Shown piece by piece: positions 33,137-37,401 of a DNA stretch of 37,401 nt (position 1 is its first letter; the number at the start of each line of letters is the position of its first letter). The notes under the pieces were generated by a model. That model was not told the origin of the DNA, made no database searches, and was given only the letters and a program-made list of their open reading frames with translations. The translations under genes were made by a program, and so were the position numbers. The stretch covers positions 1-37,401 of the forward strand of contig CAJTJZ010000034.1 in the NCBI GenBank assembly GCA_910576895.1. Reading direction: 5' to 3'. The stretch comes from an uncultured Lachnospiraceae bacterium (lineage in GTDB: Bacteria; Bacillota; Clostridia; Lachnospirales; Lachnospiraceae).

Positions 33137-34396
33137 ATGGAAAATAAATTGCTAATTGGCTATGATTTTGGAAAAAGATATACGCAAATTAGTTGTTTTA
33201 ATAGAGAAACACTAGAGCCAGATACTATTGGTATGGGAGAGGGAACAGATAGTTTTTTAATTCCAACTGTATTAGGAGTGACAAAAGAAAGTCATGAATG
33301 GTTATTTGGCACAGAAGCAATAAAAAAGGCTTCCAAAGACGAAGCAGAATTAATTGAAGATTTTTGGAATGCTGCCAAAAATGGAAAAGGAATTAAAATT
33401 TATGGAAAGGAATTTTCATCAGAAAGTTTATTGGAAAAGTTTTTTCGTAAAACCTTAGCATTACTTACTGCATATTATCCAAATGGAAAGATTGAAAAGC
33501 TTGTTCTTGCAGTAGAGGAGTTGGAAGTTTCTTTGATTACAGCAATTTATACAGCAATGGAAGCAATGGGACTACATCGAGATAGATTATCAATTATTAG
33601 TCGAATGCAAAGCTATTTTTATTATGCACTAAGCCAGAAAAAAGAACTTTGGATGAATGATGTTGGATTATTTGATTATAGTGAAGATGGCTTAAAATAT
33701 TATCAGCTTTCTTTAAATCGTATGGAAGATCCCATGATTGGTGGAGTGTCTTGCAAAGATTTTAGTAATACAATGGATTATCATATGCTTTCAGATCCAC
33801 AAGAATTTGATCAGTTGCCTATTTTATTTTCTAATATTGCACAAACTGTTTTGCATCGTCAGATAGTTTCTACTTTATATATGACAGGAAAGGGATTTTC
33901 TGGAAATTGGGCAAATGATATTTTTCGTTCTTTATGTGTAGGCAGAAGAGTTTTTAAGGGAATGAACATTTACTGTGCAGGTGCTTGTTTTGCTGCAAGG
34001 GAATTAACAGTAGAAACAAAGATTCCATTTTTATTTTTTGGAGATGGTGTATTACATCATGAAATTTCGATTGCGGGAACTGCATATGGAAAGGATGTAG
34101 AAATTACAATGGCAGAACCTGCGAAACCATGGTATGAGCAAAAAGCAGAGGTAGAACTGATTTCTGATGGAGCAGAGGAAATGGAAGTTTTCATTCGTGA
34201 TATTTTAAAAAAAGAGGAAATTGTTCGTAATATTCCATTAACAGGAATGCCAAAGCGGCCAGAAAGAATGACAAGACTTTTTGTAGAACTTCAATTTTTA
34301 GATGAACATCATTTTGTTATTATGATACATGACAGGGGTTTTGGGGAATTTTATGTATCTTCTGATCGTATTTGGGAAAAAATTGTGGAGATTTAA
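33137..34396 (+). CDS. Degenerate actin/Hsp70-like ATPase-fold protein (DUF5716-like)
   Basis: A 419-residue protein that from memory fits DUF5716. Its N-terminus LIGYDFGKRYTQISCF (D10) mimics the phosphate-1 loop of Hsp70/actin proteins. SFLIPTVLGV and WLFGTEAIKKA match the Hsp70 stretch after it. The phosphate-2 region reads VGLFDYSEDG (about 177-185), where Hsp70 has D-x-G-x-G-T, so it is degenerate. The adenosine region YMTGKGFSGNWANDIF (248-263) and the end YCAGACFAAREL complete the fold order. It may bind nucleotide but be a poor ATPase. The ribosome site is gagggag. A TPR-like gene follows after 3 bases. No membrane segment is seen. Confidence 0.8.
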   Translation: MENKLLIGYDFGKRYTQISCFNRETLEPDTIGMGEGTDSFLIPTVLGVTKESHEWLFGTEAIKKASKDEAELIEDFWNAAKNGKGIKIYGKEFSSESLLEKFFRKTLALLTAYYPNGKIEKLVLAVEELEVSLITAIYTAMEAMGLHRDRLSIISRMQSYFYYALSQKKELWMNDVGLFDYSEDGLKYYQLSLNRMEDPMIGGVSCKDFSNTMDYHMLSDPQEFDQLPILFSNIAQTVLHRQIVSTLYMTGKGFSGNWANDIFRSLCVGRRVFKGMNIYCAGACFAARELTVETKIPFLFFGDGVLHHEISIAGTAYGKDVEITMAEPAKPWYEQKAEVELISDGAEEMEVFIRDILKKEEIVRNIPLTGMPKRPERMTRLFVELQFLDEHHFVIMIHDRGFGEFYVSSDRIWEKIVEI

Positions 34397-34399
34397 TCT

Positions 34400-35236
34400 A
34401 TGGGAAAAATGATATTATGTACTGGTGTTTGTGCAAAGACACCCTATTGTTTTGAAATTTCAGAAACCAAAGTCTATTCCATAGAGGAACTGGTATTTTA
34501 CCTTTATCAGAACTTATATGGAATTCAAGAAGAAGCACTAGATGAATCCCTTGCTATTTGGATTCGTTCGGAATTAAAACTTGTAGAAACAGCAAATAAG
34601 TTGTCAGAATTGATTCAAAGAAAGGCATCGATAAAGGATAGGGCGATGTTATTATTTCGTTCCTGCCATTATTATAAAGAAGAGGAAATTGAATATGCAG
34701 AAAAAATTTTAGAAGATATTGCTTGTCTTCCGCCATTTGGAAGACTTAAATTGCGTGCAGAAAATAGTCTGCGTTATCATAATTATGTACGTGCTGCTTA
34801 TTTATATGAAAATTTATTAAAGCGTCCAGAGGCGGCAAAACTTGCACCAGAGGAATATGGAGAAATTTTGCATAATCAAGCAATTGCTCATATTTATACC
34901 ATGTCAGTTGCAGAAGCAGCAGAGGAGTTTAAAGAAGCATATGAACGCTGTAAACGAAAGGAATCTTTAGAACAATATTTTTATGCACTTTTAATTTCTG
35001 GTAATGAAGAAGAATTTCAAAAGGCAGCAGAAGAATTTCAGATTGAGGAACAAGAACAAAAAAATTTGCGAGAAAAGACAAATCAGGTTTTTATACAGTC
35101 AAGAAAAACAGAAGATGCATGGAAGTTACAACAAGCAGAGAAATTAAGAGAAAGCGGAAAAGCAGAAGAATATTACGAATCTGTGCAAAAGATTTTGGAT
35201 GGATGGAAACGTGATTGTAGAAAATTTTTGCAATAA
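34400..35236 (+). CDS. TPR-like helical protein, function unknown
   Basis: A 278-residue, mostly helical protein. The first ~60 residues (MILCTGVCAKTPYCFEISE, then YSIEELVFYLYQNLYGIQEE) form a distinct start. About 75-205 looks like tetratricopeptide-type repeats, with NYVRAAYLYENLLKRPEAAK and EILHNQAIAHIYTMSVAEAA as helix pairs. The tail is a charged helix. Family not recognised. Start is ATG 34400 (3 bases after the previous stop, ggag 9 bases upstream) or possibly ATG 34409. The tight spacing implies translation coupled to the ATPase-fold gene, and TPR-type repeats suggest a protein-protein adaptor for it. Confidence 0.8.
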   Translation: MGKMILCTGVCAKTPYCFEISETKVYSIEELVFYLYQNLYGIQEEALDESLAIWIRSELKLVETANKLSELIQRKASIKDRAMLLFRSCHYYKEEEIEYAEKILEDIACLPPFGRLKLRAENSLRYHNYVRAAYLYENLLKRPEAAKLAPEEYGEILHNQAIAHIYTMSVAEAAEEFKEAYERCKRKESLEQYFYALLISGNEEEFQKAAEEFQIEEQEQKNLREKTNQVFIQSRKTEDAWKLQQAEKLRESGKAEEYYESVQKILDGWKRDCRKFLQ

Positions 35237-35276
35237 AAATTAGAAGTAAAAATAGTTTTAAAAAGGAGAGACTTTT

Positions 35277-36503
35277 TTGAAGGATAGAATATATACTGGT
35301 GGTTTTTTCCGTTTTTTTCATAAAAAGAAAAAGGAAAAGGAACAGCCAGAAGAAGTACCTCAAAAGGAGCATTGGGAAGAGGCTTTAGAGACAGAACTTG
35401 AAAAAAATAAAATGCCGCAGAAGCTTCATGATGGCAAGCTATATTTTCAGACAATGGAAGAACAGATGGGAGAAGCCTTTGGACAATTTAAAGAAGCAAA
35501 GGCAGAATATGCGGCAGTTACCTCTTATTTAACAGATATTCAGAAAATTGATCGAATGTCAGAGGAAGAAAAAGCGATTGCAGTAGATGCAGCAAAGCGA
35601 ATTATTGTTTGTACAAGAGAACGAGAACATTTACGGGGACGTGTGATTAGACTATCAAAAGATCAATATCAAATGGCAGAACAATATGAAGAAGAAATGC
35701 CTGCGATTATAAAAAATTTAAAATCAAATGAAGAAATGCTTGTTATGGTAAAAAATGATATGCGGCTTTTGGAAGGAGAAAAAGGAAGGCTTCGATATGA
35801 ACGAGAAGATTTGACAAAGACACAAAAATCATTTAAAAATATCATTACTACTGTTTTATTTTTAATTGTAAGCTTATTTGCTTTATTTTTCGTTCTTTAT
35901 TTGCAGGCAGGAATGGATGTAAAACTTCCGATTATGTTTACATTAACACTTGCAGCTCTCGTTGGTTCTTATGTATTTTTGGAATCAGTAAAAAATAAAA
36001 ATGCATTATTAATCAATGAAAAGAAAATGAATAAAGCAATTAGTCTTTTAAATATGACAAAAATCCGTTTTGTTAATTTTTCAGGTACAGTTGACTATAT
36101 GAAATCAAAATATCATGTGGCAAATGCAATTGAAATGAATCATATCTGGACACAGTATATGAAAGCAAAAGAGGAAGAAAAGCGGTATTTAAGAAATTCT
36201 CAGATGCTTGATTTATATCATGGTGTACTGACAACACAGATGAAAAAAATAGGATTAAAAGATCCGGAAATCTGGATTTATCAACCAGAAGCATTAGCAG
36301 ATGAAAAAGAAATGGTGGAGGTACGTCATAGGTTAAATGATAGAAGAGGAAAACTGCGGGAAAAGATGGAATATAATCAAGAAATTATTATGACTTATGG
36401 CAAGGAACTGGCAGAACTTGTTGCAAAAGAACCGGGATATACAAAACAGGTTGGGGAATTATTAGATAAATTTGGTGTTAATGTGGAATTTCATGAGGAA
36501 TAA
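35277..36503 (+). CDS. Coiled-coil protein with central two-helix membrane hairpin, function unknown
   Basis: A 408-residue protein with a TTG start (35277) preceded by aaaaggagag; no better ATG in frame keeps the FFRFFHKKKK start. Residues 55-185 are charged coiled-coil helices. Two hydrophobic helices (about 188-209 and 217-235) form a hairpin, and 240-408 is again charged and helical. Both soluble arms would be on the same side, probably the cytoplasm given the lysine clusters. The family is not recognised. It is the last gene of the 29278-36503 cluster and the only one with membrane segments, so it may anchor the others. No canonical terminator follows; an A/T-only stem (36513-36521 with 36530-36538) lacks a T tail. 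Confidence 0.8.
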   Translation: MKDRIYTGGFFRFFHKKKKEKEQPEEVPQKEHWEEALETELEKNKMPQKLHDGKLYFQTMEEQMGEAFGQFKEAKAEYAAVTSYLTDIQKIDRMSEEEKAIAVDAAKRIIVCTREREHLRGRVIRLSKDQYQMAEQYEEEMPAIIKNLKSNEEMLVMVKNDMRLLEGEKGRLRYEREDLTKTQKSFKNIITTVLFLIVSLFALFFVLYLQAGMDVKLPIMFTLTLAALVGSYVFLESVKNKNALLINEKKMNKAISLLNMTKIRFVNFSGTVDYMKSKYHVANAIEMNHIWTQYMKAKEEEKRYLRNSQMLDLYHGVLTTQMKKIGLKDPEIWIYQPEALADEKEMVEVRHRLNDRRGKLREKMEYNQEIIMTYGKELAELVAKEPGYTKQVGELLDKFGVNVEFHEE

Positions 36504-36576
36504 ATAATTATTTATAATAAAGGAAGACATTTATTATAGATAAAAAAGTCATTTTGTAAATGAAAATGGAAAAAAC

Positions 36577-36605
36577 TTTACAAGATATTTGTAATATGTT
36601 ATACT
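36577..36605 (+). promoter_or_regulatory. Promoter for the glucokinase gene
   Basis: -35 TTTACA (36577-36582), a 17-base spacer and -10 TATACT (36600-36605), 34 bases before ATG 36640. Confidence 0.65.
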
Positions 36606-36639
36606 TTTTGCAAATAAATGATAATAAGAGGGTCGAATT

Positions 36640-37401
36640 ATGAAAACATATTTTGGAATTGATATTGGAGGAACAACAATAAAATTTGGATTATTTCATG
36701 AGGATGGAGAACTTTTAGAAAAATGGGAAATTCCAACAAGAAAGGAACATGCAGGAGCATTGATACCAGAAGATATTGCACTTTCTTTAAAAGAACATGC
36801 AGAAAAGAAAAAACTAACTATGGCTGAAATTTCTGGTATTGGTGTTGGAGTGCCGGGTCCTGTAACAGAAGATGGTGTTGTACATCAATGTCCAAATCTT
36901 GGATGGGGAACATTTTCTGTGGCAGAAAAATTTCAAGAACTTACTGGAGTAGAAAATATAAAAATCGGTAATGATGCTAATGTAGCTACTTTAGGTGAAA
37001 TGTGGCGTGGCGGTGGTAAGGGCAGTGAAAATATTGTTATGATTACACTTGGAACTGGTGTTGGCGGTGGTGTCGTTATTCATGGGAAAATTTTAACAGG
37101 AAGTCGAGGAGCTGCTGGAGAAATTGGACACCTTTGTGTTAATTATCATGAACCAGATACTTGTGGCTGTGGAAAGCATGGCTGTTTAGAACAATATGCA
37201 TCTGCAACAGGAATTGTAAAAGAAGCAAAACGACTGCTTGCAAGAGATAGTAGGGAAACAAAGCTGCGTGATATGGAAAAATTAAGTGCAAAGGGAATTT
37301 TTGATGCAGCAAAACTTGGGGATACGGTTGCTTTGGAGCTTGTAGAACAGCTTGGTTTTTATCTTGGAATGGCATCTTCTTATCTGGCACAGATTGTTGA
37401 T
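36640..37401 (+). CDS. glcK: ROK-family glucokinase, 3' end outside window
   Basis: The open frame from ATG 36640 runs 254 codons to the window edge without a stop; a complete glucokinase of this type is about 310-320 residues. It phosphorylates glucose with ATP. Visible motifs are the ATP phosphate loop FGIDIGGTTIKFGLF, GVGVPGPVTEDG, KIGNDANVATLGE (catalytic Asp of NDAN), MITLGTGVGGGVV, the sugar-site AGEIGH and the ROK zinc motif CGCGKHGCLEQYASATG. The ribosome site is agaggg. It follows its own promoter and belongs with fbp and galT to the sugar-phosphate theme of the window. Confidence 0.94.
   Translation, partial: MKTYFGIDIGGTTIKFGLFHEDGELLEKWEIPTRKEHAGALIPEDIALSLKEHAEKKKLTMAEISGIGVGVPGPVTEDGVVHQCPNLGWGTFSVAEKFQELTGVENIKIGNDANVATLGEMWRGGGKGSENIVMITLGTGVGGGVVIHGKILTGSRGAAGEIGHLCVNYHEPDTCGCGKHGCLEQYASATGIVKEAKRLLARDSRETKLRDMEKLSAKGIFDAAKLGDTVALELVEQLGFYLGMASSYLAQIVD

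Noticed and set aside
36504..36576. Rho-independent terminator after the coiled-coil gene
   Set aside because: The 9-pair stem (36513-36521 with 36530-36538) is entirely A/T and is followed by an A run, not a T run.

Overview
The window is AT-rich chromosomal DNA from a low-GC Firmicute, most likely a Lachnospiraceae-type Clostridium relative. The evidence is a FabK-type fatty-acid operon, a class III fructose-bisphosphatase, strong AGGAGG-like ribosome sites and occasional TTG starts. It also holds large uncharacterised proteins that, from memory, match families found mostly in Lachnospiraceae (DUF5716/DUF5717). Genus cannot be set from sequence alone. Nearly all genes are on the + strand.

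Layout. 1-662: 3' end of an IS200/IS605-type tnpB and its right end. 663-3293: a cytoplasmic GH53 endo-galactanase and GalT, closed by a bidirectional terminator shared with a convergent YbaK-like deacylase (3379-3855, -). 4079-7758: a signal-less lytic transglycosylase and a polytopic membrane protein with a very long coiled-coil tail. 7834-17788: a complete type II fatty-acid synthesis operon (fabH-acpP-fabK-fabD-fabG-fabF-accB-fabZ-accC) ending in one gene that fuses AccD and AccA. 17841-23168: an unknown membrane protein, a PIN-like putative nuclease, lepA and hemW. 23233-26507: a nucleobase/nucleoside salvage run (NCS2 permease, hpt, uridine phosphorylase, cytidine deaminase). 26784-26857: tRNA-Pro(CGG). 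27114-36503: a small zinc-ribbon protein, class III fbp, and four uncharacterised large genes. 36640-end: a ROK glucokinase cut by the window edge.

How the genes work together. The galactanase and GalT can release and convert galactose units from imported galactan oligosaccharides. The fab/acc operon carries every step from acetyl-CoA to saturated acyl-ACP, with FabK as enoyl reductase. The salvage genes take up purine bases and recycle purines and pyrimidines.

The best candidate for an undescribed system is 29278-36503. It encodes a 1241-residue beta/alpha-solenoid protein, a degenerate actin/Hsp70-like ATPase-fold protein, a TPR-like helical protein and a coiled-coil protein with a two-helix membrane hairpin. 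It lies directly behind fbp. Other points worth attention are the AccD-AccA fusion, covarying tandem hairpins plus an attenuator-like hairpin between acpP and fabK, and the PIN-like protein paired with a membrane partner.
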